The notes under the pieces: model-generated
Told to the model about the DNA's origin: nothing
Seen by the model: the letters and a program-made list of their open reading frames with translations, nothing else
Databases searched by the model: none
NCBI GenBank assembly: GCA_027490215.1
Contig: JAIXYO010000023.1
Coordinates: forward strand, 1-47,967
DNA from: Rubrivivax sp.
GTDB taxonomy: Bacteria > Pseudomonadota > Gammaproteobacteria > Burkholderiales > Burkholderiaceae_C
Direction of reading: 5' to 3'
Length of the DNA: 47,967 nt
Part shown: positions 1 through 10,437 of the stretch, piece by piece
Layout: each line of letters opens with the position of its first letter
How positions within the stretch are numbered: position 1 is the first letter of the stretch
Translations under genes and position numbers: made by a program

Positions 1-561
<561 letters not shown>

Positions 562-581
562 ACGATTCCAAAGAAGCAACC

Positions 582-610
582 AGCCCCGCCGTCAGGTGGG
601 GCTTTTTTTC
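582..610 (+). terminator. Rho-independent terminator of rpoD
   Basis: A 9-bp stem (AGCCCCGCC at 582-590 with GGTGGGGCT at 595-603, one G-T wobble) has a four-base loop GTCA and is followed by a run of seven T. It starts 21 bases after the rpoD stop codon. Confidence 0.92.
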
Positions 611-654
611 GCCTGTTGAAGCTAGACTGTGACTTCGATCACGGCTTGCTGCGG

Positions 655-1605
655 ATGACCCGAACCATCGAGTGTTGCGTTCTGTTTGCCGACCTGCGCG
701 GCAGCACGGGGCTGTACGAGTCCCTGGGTAATGCGATCGCCACCCAATGGGTGACGCAAAGCATCTCCATGCTGGGACGGGTCGTCGTCGCTTGCGGCGG
801 CACACTGGTCAAGACGCTGGGCGATGGCCTGATGGCGACCTTTGCCGATGCGGAATCGGCCGTCAGGGCGTCCATCGACATGCATGACGCGCTGTCCTGC
901 GGCGCCTCTCAGCCATTGGCCGTTGTGGCGCCGCCCGGGCGGGCGCTGAAGCTCCAGGTCGGGCTTGCGTACGGTGAGGTGGTCGAGATGGCCGGCGACT
1001 GCTTCGGCGACGCCGTGAATATCGCGGCGCGCCTGCTCGAGCATTCGGGCGACAACGAGACGCTGGCAACTTCCACGGTGTTGGCCGTGCTGCCAGCCTG
1101 CGAGCGGGTCCAGTTTCGCCGGCTCGATCACATCCAGTTGCGCGGTCGGGTCGAGCCGGTCGAGGTGCACATCCTTGAGACTCAGCAGTTCGCTGACATG
1201 GCAGCGACCACCTTCGGCGACATCATGGCGAACATCGAACCAGAGGGCGTACGCCTGATCTGGCTTGACGTGAACCAAGTGTTCGCCAGCAGCAGCATGC
1301 CAGTGATTCTCGGGCGAAGCACGCAGGCGACCTACTGCATCGACGACAACAGAGTCTCGCGGTCCCACGCGCGCATCGACTGGCACGGCGGGGCTTTTCA
1401 GCTGTCGGACCTCAGCTACAACGGCACCTATGTGCGATTCACCGGGGAGACTGAAGTGGTCACCCTTCGACGCGGCACCTGCACGCTGCACGGAAGCGGG
1501 GTAGTCGGACTCGGCACCTCGCCGTCAGACCCGACGGCGCCCTGTGTCCGATTCGAGGTACTGCGCTTCGCCGAAACCTCCAGGCAGCCTCCCACACAGC
1601 TCTGA
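655..1605 (+). CDS. Class III adenylate/guanylate cyclase with C-terminal FHA domain
   Basis: This 316-residue protein joins two domains. Residues about 5-180 form a class III nucleotide cyclase catalytic domain. The two metal-binding aspartates are visible in FADLRGST (D13) and LGDGLMATF (D57), followed by GDAVNIAARL. Residues about 210-305 form a forkhead-associated domain with the phosphothreonine-binding signature: GR, then SRSHARI, then NGTY. The family makes cAMP or cGMP from a nucleoside triphosphate, and the FHA part should bind a phosphothreonine partner. I see no membrane segment, so it should be cytosolic. A TTG at 616 would extend it by 13 residues but sits just after the rpoD terminator; ATG 655 keeps the conserved core start. 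Substrate (ATP or GTP) cannot be decided by eye. Confidence 0.88.
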   Translation: MTRTIECCVLFADLRGSTGLYESLGNAIATQWVTQSISMLGRVVVACGGTLVKTLGDGLMATFADAESAVRASIDMHDALSCGASQPLAVVAPPGRALKLQVGLAYGEVVEMAGDCFGDAVNIAARLLEHSGDNETLATSTVLAVLPACERVQFRRLDHIQLRGRVEPVEVHILETQQFADMAATTFGDIMANIEPEGVRLIWLDVNQVFASSSMPVILGRSTQATYCIDDNRVSRSHARIDWHGGAFQLSDLSYNGTYVRFTGETEVVTLRRGTCTLHGSGVVGLGTSPSDPTAPCVRFEVLRFAETSRQPPTQL

Positions 1606-1647
1606 GCGCGTCCGTGCCCTGCAGAGCAGCACTTTGTGGGTTTGAGC

Positions 1648-1677
1648 TTGGTCAGGCCAACGGCATGCATCGATAAT
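1648..1677 (+). promoter_or_regulatory. Possible sigma-70 promoter of hemH
   Basis: TTGGTC (1648-1653), an 18-bp spacer and GATAAT (1672-1677) resemble a sigma-70 promoter; the -10 matches 5 of 6 positions and the -35 only 3 of 6. Transcription would start near 1684, about 20 bases before the chosen hemH ATG, which argues against an upstream GTG start at 1636. Confidence 0.4.
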
Positions 1678-1704
1678 CGCGCGCTTCCCTTCTGCGGACC
1701 CCGC

Positions 1705-2802
1705 ATGCCCTTTGCTCCTGAACCCGCCCACGAACACGGCAAGCCTGTCACGCCGACCACGGCGGTGCTGTTGTGCAATCTGGGCACTCCTGACGCACCC
1801 ACGGCACCTGCGCTTCGTCGTTACCTGAAGGAATTCCTGAGCGATCCACGGGTCGTTGAGATTCCGCGCCTGGTCTGGTGGTTCATCCTGAACGGCTTGA
1901 TCCTGCCGGTACGGCCCAAGCAATCGGCGGCCAAGTACGCCACCATCTGGACCGACGAAGGTTCGCCGCTGAAGGTCTGGACCTGCAAACAGGCGTCAAT
2001 GTTGCAGGGATACCTGGGAGAACGCGGGCACCGCGTGCTGGTGCGTCCGGCGATGCGTTATGGATCGCCGGCCATTGCGGCAGTGCTGGACGAGCTCCGG
2101 GCCGCCGGCATCACCCGCGTGCTCGTGCTGCCGCTGTATCCGCAGTATTCCGGCCCGACCACTGCCAGCGTCAGCGACGCTGTATCCAACTGGAGCAGGC
2201 TTTCACGCTGGCTGCCGGAGTTCCGCTTCGTCAACCAATACCACGACGACCCGGGCTACATCGCCGCGCTGGCCAAGCGCGTCACAGACCACTGGAAGCA
2301 AAGCGGCCGGCCAGATCGCCTGGTACTGAGTTTTCATGGTGTACCGCGTCGCACCTTGTTGCTCGGCGACCCTTACCACTGCCAGTGCCTGAAAACGGCA
2401 CGCCTGCTCGGTGAGCGACTGGGTCTGAGCGCTGTCGAACTCGTCGTCACGTTCCAAAGTCGCTTTGGCAAGGCCGAATGGCTGCAGCCCTACACCGAAC
2501 CCACGCTGATCGCATTGGCCGCACAAGGGGTAAAGCGGGTGGACATCATGTGTCCCGGTTTCCCGGCCGACTGCCTCGAAACGCTGGAAGAAATTGCCCA
2601 GGAAGCCCGTGCCGCCTTCATGAGTGCCGGTGGCACTGAATTCAACTACCTGCCTTGTCTGAACGACCAGCACGAGTGGCTGCTCGCGCTGACCAATATC
2701 GCGATCACGCATCTGCAAGGCTGGGACTGCAGCACCGCACCAGACGCCGCCCTGCTGGCTGACCAACGCGAGCGCGCCCTCGCGCTCGGGGCCGAGCGCT
2801 GA
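1705..2802 (+). CDS. hemH: Ferrochelatase
   Basis: The 365-residue product is the family's usual length for proteobacteria. Ferrochelatase inserts Fe2+ into protoporphyrin IX, the last step of haem synthesis. The N-terminal LLCNLGTPDAP, the central YPQYSGPTTAS and the catalytic histidine motif LSFHGVPRR are present, as is the CPGFPADCLETLEEI segment with the conserved glutamate. It is a soluble or membrane-associated cytosolic enzyme. ATG 1705 is preferred over GTG 1636 because the core motif begins about 20 residues later and a possible promoter lies between the two. The position just before hslR-grpE-dnaK is common in betaproteobacteria. The downstream octahaem and b-type cytochromes in this window are potential consumers of its product, but no link is shown. 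Confidence 0.96.
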   Translation: MPFAPEPAHEHGKPVTPTTAVLLCNLGTPDAPTAPALRRYLKEFLSDPRVVEIPRLVWWFILNGLILPVRPKQSAAKYATIWTDEGSPLKVWTCKQASMLQGYLGERGHRVLVRPAMRYGSPAIAAVLDELRAAGITRVLVLPLYPQYSGPTTASVSDAVSNWSRLSRWLPEFRFVNQYHDDPGYIAALAKRVTDHWKQSGRPDRLVLSFHGVPRRTLLLGDPYHCQCLKTARLLGERLGLSAVELVVTFQSRFGKAEWLQPYTEPTLIALAAQGVKRVDIMCPGFPADCLETLEEIAQEARAAFMSAGGTEFNYLPCLNDQHEWLLALTNIAITHLQGWDCSTAPDAALLADQRERALALGAER

Positions 2803-2844
2803 AGCGGGCAGCCCCACAGACGACACGATGTACGGGTTAGCCGC

Positions 2845-3237
2845 TTGAGACTCGACAAGTGGCTGTGGGCCGCACGCTTCTACAAGACCCGCAGCCTGGC
2901 CACAGACGAGATCGGCAAGGGCCGGATCAGCGTCAACGCGCAGCCGGCCAAACCCTCTCGGGAGTTACGCGCGGGCGACCGCATCGAGCTGCGGCAGGGG
3001 CCCGTGCTGCGCACCATCGTCGTCGTGGGACTGAGCGAGATCCGCGGTCCGGCACCGGTCGCTCAGACCTTGTATGCGGAAACCGCGGAGAGCATCGCGC
3101 TGCGTGAGAAGGTGGCCCGCGAGCGGCGCGAATCGGCCGAGCCTTCCCTCGCCATCGAGCAAGGTCGCCCGACCAAGCGCGATCGCCGCAAGCTGGCCGA
3201 CTGGAATCGCTGGAGCGCTTCGGTCGACAGCGAATGA
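2845..3237 (+). CDS. hslR: S4-domain RNA-binding heat-shock protein (Hsp15 family)
   Basis: The 130-residue protein opens with the S4 RNA-binding fold, MRLDKWLWAARFYKTRSLA, followed by the KGRISVN strand and the GDRIEL turn. Its C-terminal third is highly basic (GRPTKRDRRKLADWNRW). Hsp15 binds 50S subunits carrying a stranded nascent chain and helps recycle them. The start is a TTG. An ATG at 2828 is in a different frame and stops after six codons, so the TTG at the beginning of the S4 domain is the best choice. It lies 42 bases after hemH and upstream of grpE, fitting a heat-shock cluster. Confidence 0.9.
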   Translation: MRLDKWLWAARFYKTRSLATDEIGKGRISVNAQPAKPSRELRAGDRIELRQGPVLRTIVVVGLSEIRGPAPVAQTLYAETAESIALREKVARERRESAEPSLAIEQGRPTKRDRRKLADWNRWSASVDSE

Positions 3238-3278
3238 AGCCGATCGAGGCATGATCGCGAGATCCTCACAAAGTCCCT

Positions 3279-3306
3279 CTTGAAAGATGGGGAATCAACC
3301 TCACGT
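3279..3306 (+). promoter_or_regulatory. RpoH (sigma-32)-type promoter upstream of grpE
   Basis: CTTGAAA (3279-3285) matches the -35 consensus of heat-shock promoters. After 13 bp, CCTCACGT (3299-3306) matches the -10 consensus CCCCATNT at 5 of 7 defined positions. I see no CIRCE inverted repeat (the HrcA operator), which suggests control by RpoH rather than HrcA. Confidence 0.65.
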
Positions 3307-3310
3307 CGAA

Positions 3311-3329
3311 GGCTGAAGGGAATTCAGCC
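3311..3329 (+). promoter_or_regulatory. Hairpin enclosing the grpE ribosome-binding region
   Basis: GGCTGAA (3311-3317) and TTCAGCC (3323-3329) form a perfect 7-bp inverted repeat around the loop GGGAA. The only purine-rich, Shine-Dalgarno-like bases before grpE (AAGGGAA) are in the loop and the edge of the stem, and the ATG starts three bases after the stem. In mRNA this could control access to the start site. A DNA operator is the alternative. Confidence 0.55.
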
Positions 3330-3332
3330 GAC

Positions 3333-3881
3333 ATGAGCCAAAACGAACCGCAAGCACCCGCAGACTCCGAACCGTCCAACCCCAACGGCGCCATCGGGTC
3401 CACGTCGTCAGATGGCAACGGCGCCCACGTTGCTTCAAAACTTGCCGAACTGGAAGCCAAGCATGCAGAGGTGGCCGACGCCTACCTGCGCGCCAAGGCA
3501 GAAGCCGAGAACACCCGCCGCCGCGCCGAAGACGAGATCTCGAAAGCGCGAAAGTTCGCCGTCGAAGGCTTTGCCGAAAGCCTGCTGCCGGTGAAGGACA
3601 GTCTGGAAGCAGCGATTGCCCTGCCCAGCGCAACGCCTGAACAACTGCTTGAAGGCGTGCACGCGACCCTGCGACAACTGTCGAGCGCCCTCGAGCGCAA
3701 CCGAGTTGTTGAGATCAATCCAGCTGCCGGCGCCAAGTTCGACCCCCATCAGCACCAGGCGATCAGCGTCGTTCCAGCCGACCAGGAGGCCAACACCGTG
3801 GTGGCCGTGCTTCAGAAGGGTTACCTCATTTCGGACCGCGTGCTGCGCCCGGCGCTGGTCACCGTCACCGCCCCCAAATAG
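3333..3881 (+). CDS. grpE: Nucleotide exchange factor GrpE
   Basis: The 182-residue protein has the GrpE layout. A disordered acidic N-terminus (residues 1-30) precedes a long coiled-coil helix with [15 protein letters not shown]. The C-terminal beta domain carries [19 protein letters not shown] and ends [11 protein letters not shown]. GrpE releases ADP from DnaK and so drives the chaperone cycle; its long helix acts as a thermosensor in other species. It has its own RpoH-type promoter and precedes dnaK by 99 bases. The start ATG is fixed by the hairpin-associated ribosome-binding region just upstream. Confidence 0.96.
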   Translation: MSQNEPQAPADSEPSNPNGAIGSTSSDGNGAHVASKLAELEAKHAEVADAYLRAKAEAENTRRRAEDEISKARKFAVEGFAESLLPVKDSLEAAIALPSATPEQLLEGVHATLRQLSSALERNRVVEINPAAGAKFDPHQHQAISVVPADQEANTVVAVLQKGYLISDRVLRPALVTVTAPK

Positions 3882-3914
3882 CTTCACTTGATCGGATCGC
3901 GGTGCACCGCACCC

Positions 3915-3942
3915 CTTGATAAACACAGAGTTATCCACAACT
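3915..3942 (+). promoter_or_regulatory. RpoH (sigma-32)-type promoter upstream of dnaK
   Basis: CTTGATA (3915-3921), a 13-bp spacer and CCACAACT (3935-3942) reproduce the geometry of the grpE promoter, with 5 of 7 matches to the -10 consensus. Transcription would start near 3949 and give a leader of about 30 bases. Confidence 0.6.
3931..3939 (+). promoter_or_regulatory. Perfect DnaA-box sequence in the dnaK promoter
   Basis: TTATCCACA is an exact match to the high-affinity DnaA box. It overlaps the end of the spacer and the -10 element of the proposed dnaK promoter. It stands alone, so it is not an origin; whether DnaA binds here is unknown and chance is possible. Confidence 0.4.
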
Positions 3943-3980
3943 CGTCATCAAGCCAGTTTCAATTTTCAGGAGATTTCGAC

Positions 3981-5933
<1,953 letters not shown>

Positions 5934-5977
5934 CACGAACTCGATGACACATCGGCGCCGGGGTGACCCGGTGACCT

Positions 5978-6031
5978 CGCCGCGTCAGGGTGCTCGTGCG
6001 CAAGCGCAGGCCCGACGCGGCGTTCTTGTTT
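5978..6031 (+). terminator. Stem-loop between dnaK and dnaJ, attenuator-like
   Basis: CGCCGCGTC (5978-5986) and GACGCGGCG (6014-6022) form a perfect 9-bp stem. Inside it GGG (5988-5990) can pair with CCC (6011-6013) and TGCG with CGCA around CAAG. A T-rich stretch TTCTTGTTTT follows, interrupted by C and G. It could end some transcripts after dnaK, lower dnaJ expression, or protect dnaK mRNA from 3' decay. Confidence 0.6.
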
Positions 6032-6064
6032 TGAACCAGACGCTGCGGCGTGACGGATGAATCG

Positions 6065-7210
6065 ATGGCAAAGCGCGATTACTACGAGATCCTGGGCGTG
6101 GCGAAGACCGCGTCCGACGAAGACATCAAGAAGGCCTATCGCAAGCTGGCGATGAAGCACCACCCTGACCGCAATCAGGGCGACGACGCGAAGAAGGCGG
6201 AAGAAAAATTCAAGGAGGCCAAGGAGGCCTACGAGATGCTCTCCGACGCGCAGAAGCGCGCTGCCTACGACCAGTACGGCCATGCAGGCGTCGACCCCAA
6301 CATGGGTGGCGGCTTCCGCCCCGGTGGCGACAACATGGGCGGCTTCGCCGAAGCCTTCGGCGACATCTTCGGCGACATTTTTGGCGGTGGCGGGGGCCAG
6401 CGCCGGGGTGGCGGCGGCCAGCAGATGTTCCGCGGCAGCGATCTGTCGTACCAGATGGAAATCACGCTGGAAGAAGCGGCCGCTGGCAAGGAAACCCAGA
6501 TCCGGATTCCGGCCTACGAAAGCTGCGAGACCTGCAAGGGCAGCGGCGCGAAGCCAGGCACCAGCGCGAAGATGTGCGGCAGCTGCAATGGCTCGGGTGC
6601 GGTCACGATGCGCCAGGGCTTCTTCAGCATCCAGCAGACCTGCCCGACCTGCCGCGGCGCCGGCAAGGTGATTCCCGAGCCCTGCACCGCCTGCAGCGGC
6701 CAGGGGCGGATCAAGAAGACGAAGACGCTGGAGGTCAAGATTCCGGCCGGCATCAACGAAGGCATGCGCATCCGATCGGCTGGCAACGGCGAACCGGGCA
6801 GCAATGGCGGACCACCGGGGGATCTGTACATCGAGATCCGCGTCAAGCAGCACGAGATCTTCGAGCGCGATGGCGATGACCTGCACTGCACTGCGCCCGT
6901 CAGCATGATCACCGCGGCGCTGGGCGGGCAGATCCAGGTGCGCACGCTCAATGGCACGGCCGAGATCCCTCTACCCGAAGGCACCCAGCACGGCAAGACC
7001 TTCCGGCTGCGCGGCAAGGGCATCAAGGGACTGCGCTCCAGCTACCCGGGCGACCTGTATTGCCATGTCACCGTGGAGACGCCCATCAAGCTGACCGAGC
7101 ACCAGCGCAAGCTGCTCAAGGAACTGGAAGAGTCGTTCCAGAAAGGCGGGGACAAGCACTCGCCGAACTCGAAGTCCTGGTCGGATCGGGTCAAAGACAT
7201 CTTCAAGTGA
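6065..7210 (+). CDS. dnaJ: Co-chaperone DnaJ (Hsp40)
   Basis: The 381-residue protein is a type I J-protein. The J domain ([12 protein letters not shown] at the start, HPD in KHHPDRNQ) stimulates DnaK ATPase. A Gly/Phe-rich linker follows. The zinc-binding region has four CxxCxGxG repeats ([32 protein letters not shown]). The C-terminal substrate-binding domains end in [15 protein letters not shown] 6065 is chosen because the J domain begins there; a start at 6050 would add five residues. A stem-loop separates it from dnaK, so its level may be lower than that of dnaK. Confidence 0.97.
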   Translation: MAKRDYYEILGVAKTASDEDIKKAYRKLAMKHHPDRNQGDDAKKAEEKFKEAKEAYEMLSDAQKRAAYDQYGHAGVDPNMGGGFRPGGDNMGGFAEAFGDIFGDIFGGGGGQRRGGGGQQMFRGSDLSYQMEITLEEAAAGKETQIRIPAYESCETCKGSGAKPGTSAKMCGSCNGSGAVTMRQGFFSIQQTCPTCRGAGKVIPEPCTACSGQGRIKKTKTLEVKIPAGINEGMRIRSAGNGEPGSNGGPPGDLYIEIRVKQHEIFERDGDDLHCTAPVSMITAALGGQIQVRTLNGTAEIPLPEGTQHGKTFRLRGKGIKGLRSSYPGDLYCHVTVETPIKLTEHQRKLLKELEESFQKGGDKHSPNSKSWSDRVKDIFK

Positions 7211-7260
7211 ACGCCGCGTGGGCCGATACCCGGTAACCGACGACCGGATATCGACAAGCC

Positions 7261-8907
7261 ATGCGACTGACCCGCCAAGAAGCCGAAGACTGCAAGGCGC
7301 TGGTGATCGACAGCAACCCGACCTCGCGCAGCATCCTGACGAACATGCTGCGCGACATCGGGGTCGGGCAGGTGTCGCAGACCAGCAGGGCAGACGATGC
7401 CCGCAAGATGCTGGAGAAGCGCACGTTTGACATCGTCATCTGCGACTACCACTTCGACAACTCGCCGATCTCGGGCAGGGATCTGCTCGACGACTTGCGA
7501 CGTTCTCAGTTGTTGCCCTTTTCGACCGTCTTCGTGATGGTCACCGGCGAACGGTCGTACGTGAGCGTGGCCGAAGCTGCGGAAGCTGCGCTCGACAGTT
7601 ACCTCATCAAGCCACACTCTGCTGCAGCGCTCGAGCAACGCGTACTGCAGGCGCGTTACCGCAAGTCCGTACTGAAGGACATCTTCGAAGCCATCGAAGC
7701 GGGACACTTTGCAGCGGCGGCGGCACTGTGCATGCAGCGCTTTCTGGACCGCGGCGAGTTCTGGCTGTACGCCGCGCGGATCGGCGCCGAACTGTACTTG
7801 CGCGTCGAGGACCACGCCTCGGCACGCACCCTCTACGAGGCTGTCCAGCAAACGCAGGCGCTGCCCTGGGCCAAGCTCGGGCTCGCGCGGGTCGAAGTCG
7901 AGACAGGTGAACTGCCCAAGGCGATACGCACCCTGGAAAGCCTGATTGCCGAGCAACCGAGCTTCGGCGATGCCTACGACGTCATGGGTCGGGTGCAGGT
8001 CGAGCAAGGCAACCTCGCGAGTGCCCTGGAGACCTACACCAAGGCCTCCGCCATCACGCCGCAGAACATCAGCCGGCTGCAGAAGACCGGCATGCTCGCC
8101 TTCTTGATGGGGCAATCCGATGAAGCGATCTCGGCGCTGGAGCGGACCGTGCGCCTCGGGCTCAGTTCGAAGATGTTCGACTGCCAGACGCTGGTCATGC
8201 TGTCGATGCTGTACTTCGACCAAGCCGACAACAAGGAACTCGCGCGCACCGTCGCTACGCTCACGCTGGCCGTCGAGCGTCGCCCCGACAGCAGCCGCCT
8301 CGTCCGCTTCCTGCGCGTCGCTCAAGTGTTTCAGACCTTGCGCTCGCGCAGGGTCGCCGAGTGTGTCGCGTTGGTGAGAGAACTGGCCGACGAACTCCAG
8401 CAGAAGGACTTCGACTTCGAGGCGGCGACCAACATGCTCGCCGTGATTGGTCGGCTGCGCCAGACCGAGATCCAGTTGCCCGAGGCCGAGGCCTGGGTGA
8501 GCAGCATCGCGAAGCGCTTCTGCGTGTCGAAGGCCTCGAGCGAAATGCTGTGCAGTGCCTGTGGAAGCGACCCAACTTACGCCGCTGCCATCCGCGAGGG
8601 GCTGCACACGATCATGCAGATGGCGGAGAAGGCCATGACCCACAGCCTGACAGGTTCGCCAGGTCTGGCCGTCGAGTCACTGCTGACCAAGGGCAGCGAG
8701 ACCCTGAACGCGAAGCTCATCGAACTCGCCGCTGCCGTACTCAAGCGCCACGCAGCCAAAATCGACGAGCACGAGTCGATGGCCAAGCAGATCGACGACC
8801 TGAAGCAGCGCTACTGCACCAAGGGCACGCAGGTAGGACTGGGTCAATCAACCGGTCGAACCGCAGGCGGGCTGAACTTGCGGGCTGCAGAGGCAGCGCC
8901 AGCCTGA
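7261..8907 (+). CDS. Response-regulator receiver fused to a TPR-like region
   Basis: The 548-residue protein starts with a receiver domain (residues about 10-130). The predicted phosphoacceptor is D62 in DIVICDYHFD, supported by D17, T95 in VMVTGE and the conserved lysine K117 in YLIKPHS. Residues about 150-400 are helical with TPR-like pairs, for example ARTLYEAVQQTQALPWAKLG and GDAYDVMGRVQVEQGNLASA. No DNA-binding or enzymatic output domain is visible, so it probably acts through protein contacts. Such receiver-TPR proteins are known in proteobacteria, often without assigned function. No histidine kinase is adjacent. The ATG at 7261 lies 50 bases after dnaJ; the gene is convergent with dnaB. 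Confidence 0.88.
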   Translation: MRLTRQEAEDCKALVIDSNPTSRSILTNMLRDIGVGQVSQTSRADDARKMLEKRTFDIVICDYHFDNSPISGRDLLDDLRRSQLLPFSTVFVMVTGERSYVSVAEAAEAALDSYLIKPHSAAALEQRVLQARYRKSVLKDIFEAIEAGHFAAAAALCMQRFLDRGEFWLYAARIGAELYLRVEDHASARTLYEAVQQTQALPWAKLGLARVEVETGELPKAIRTLESLIAEQPSFGDAYDVMGRVQVEQGNLASALETYTKASAITPQNISRLQKTGMLAFLMGQSDEAISALERTVRLGLSSKMFDCQTLVMLSMLYFDQADNKELARTVATLTLAVERRPDSSRLVRFLRVAQVFQTLRSRRVAECVALVRELADELQQKDFDFEAATNMLAVIGRLRQTEIQLPEAEAWVSSIAKRFCVSKASSEMLCSACGSDPTYAAAIREGLHTIMQMAEKAMTHSLTGSPGLAVESLLTKGSETLNAKLIELAAAVLKRHAAKIDEHESMAKQIDDLKQRYCTKGTQVGLGQSTGRTAGGLNLRAAEAAPA

Positions 8908-8914
8908 CACCCAC

Positions 8915-10339
8915 TCAGTAATCACCGCCGGCGCTGCCCGGCGCCAGGTTGTCGAACTTGGTGAGCGGCTTGAGGAAGGTCAGCTTGACCGTGCCGGTCG
9001 GCCCGTTGCGCTGCTTGCCGATGATGACCTCCGCCACGCCCGGCTCCTTGCAGGCTTCCTTCGTGTAGTACTCGTCGCGGTAGATGAACATGATGACGTC
9101 AGCGTCCTGTTCGATTGCACCGGACTCCCGCAGGTCGCTCATCATCGGCCGCTTGTCAGTGCGTGACTCGACGCTGCGATTGAGCTGCGACAGCGCGATG
9201 ACCGGGCATTGCAATTCCTTCGCCAGCGACTTCAACCCGCGCGAAATCTCGCCGATCACGGTGGCACGGTTCTCTTCGTTGCTGCCGCCGCTGCCGCTCA
9301 TCAGCTGCAGGTAGTCAACGACGATCAGCCCGAGCTTGCCGCACTGGCGTGCCTGGCGCCGCGCGCGGGCGCGCAACTCACTGGGCGTGAGCGCCGGGCT
9401 CTCGTCGATGAACATGCTGACGCTACCGAGCTTCTCGATCGCCTCGGTCAGCCGGCCCCACTCGTCGTCCTTCAGCGCACCGGTGCGCAGGTGCTGCTGG
9501 TCGATCCGACCCAGCGATCCGACCAGGCGCAAAGCCAGTTGCGCGGCCCCCATTTCCATCGAGAAGATGACGACCGGCAGGCCTTCCTGCACGGCCACAT
9601 GTTCGGCGATGTTGAGCGCCAACGCGGTCTTGCCCATCGACGGCCGGGCGGCCAGCACGATCAGGTCACCGGGCTGGAATCCGGCCGTCATGCGGTCCAG
9701 GTCGAAGTAGCCGGTCCTCACGCCGGTCACCTCTTCGGCGCCGTTCTCATGCAACTCGGTCACCCGGTCCAGGAGCTGCACGACCAGCGAATCCATGGAC
9801 TGAAAGCCCTGGCGGGAGCGCGAGCCTTCCTCGCCGATCTTGAAGATCTTCGCCTCGGCCTCGTCGAGGATTTCCGACACCGCCCTGCCCTGCGGGTTGA
9901 ACGCGCTGGTGGCAATCTCGTCGCTGGCCGACACCAGCTTGCGCAGCACTGCCCGCTCGCGAACGATCTCGGCGTAGCGGCGCAAGTTGGCCGCGCTCGG
10001 CACGCTTTGCGCCAGAGCGTTCAGGTACACCAGCCCACCGCACTCCTCAGCCTTGCCGAGGCTTTGCAGTTGCTCGAACACCGTGATGACATCGGCTGGC
10101 TTGCTGGCATTGATCAGCGCACCGATGGCCGCGTAAATCGCGCGGTGCTCGAAGCGGTAGAAGTCGCTGTCGGTGAGCAGATCGCCTGCGCGATCCCAGG
10201 CGCTGTTGTCGAGCAGCAAGCCGCCCAGCACGCTTTGTTCGGCCTCGATCGAATGCGGGGGTATCCGCAATCGCGCGACCTCGTCATCCCCGCGGGGCGA
10301 TGGGTTGGAAAACGGGGGTGAGGAGATCAGTGCCGACAT
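8915..10339 (-). CDS. dnaB: Replicative DNA helicase DnaB
   Basis: The 474-residue protein is a hexameric 5'-3' helicase of the replication fork. The N-terminal primase-interacting domain (PPHSIEAEQSVLGGLLLD) is followed by a linker and a RecA-type motor with Walker A ARPSMGKTALALNIAEH, Walker B LIVVDYLQLM, and the SDLRESGAIEQDADVIMF motif. ATG 10339 (MSALISSPP) is chosen: a longer frame to 10402 would translate the tandem CCTGTGCACA repeats. In many betaproteobacteria dnaB follows the rplI ribosomal cluster; here it follows a TerB-like gene on the same strand instead. No intein or insertion is seen. Confidence 0.97.
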   Translation of the reverse strand: MSALISSPPFSNPSPRGDDEVARLRIPPHSIEAEQSVLGGLLLDNSAWDRAGDLLTDSDFYRFEHRAIYAAIGALINASKPADVITVFEQLQSLGKAEECGGLVYLNALAQSVPSAANLRRYAEIVRERAVLRKLVSASDEIATSAFNPQGRAVSEILDEAEAKIFKIGEEGSRSRQGFQSMDSLVVQLLDRVTELHENGAEEVTGVRTGYFDLDRMTAGFQPGDLIVLAARPSMGKTALALNIAEHVAVQEGLPVVIFSMEMGAAQLALRLVGSLGRIDQQHLRTGALKDDEWGRLTEAIEKLGSVSMFIDESPALTPSELRARARRQARQCGKLGLIVVDYLQLMSGSGGSNEENRATVIGEISRGLKSLAKELQCPVIALSQLNRSVESRTDKRPMMSDLRESGAIEQDADVIMFIYRDEYYTKEACKEPGVAEVIIGKQRNGPTGTVKLTFLKPLTKFDNLAPGSAGGDY

Positions 10340-10370
10340 CTGAAGATCATAAGAGTCGCCACACCCGGCG

Positions 10371-10392
10371 CCTGTGCACAACCCTGTGCACA
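10371..10392. repeat. Tandem CCTGTGCACA pair upstream of dnaB
   Basis: CCTGTGCACA occurs at 10371-10380 and 10383-10392, a 12-bp period. Each copy contains the 8-bp palindrome TGTGCACA, so the block is both a direct and an inverted repeat. It lies 32-53 bases before the dnaB start, where a promoter or operator would be expected. The boxes match the DnaA consensus at only 6 of 9 positions. Confidence 0.7.
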
Positions 10393-10437
10393 GGCTGGGC
10401 ACGAGCAGGGGAAATCAAGCTGAAAGCGTTTCAGTCG

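Noticed and set aside
3238-3980. CIRCE element for HrcA control of grpE/dnaK
   Set aside because: No TTAGCACTC-N9-GAGTGCTAA-like inverted repeat is present before either gene.
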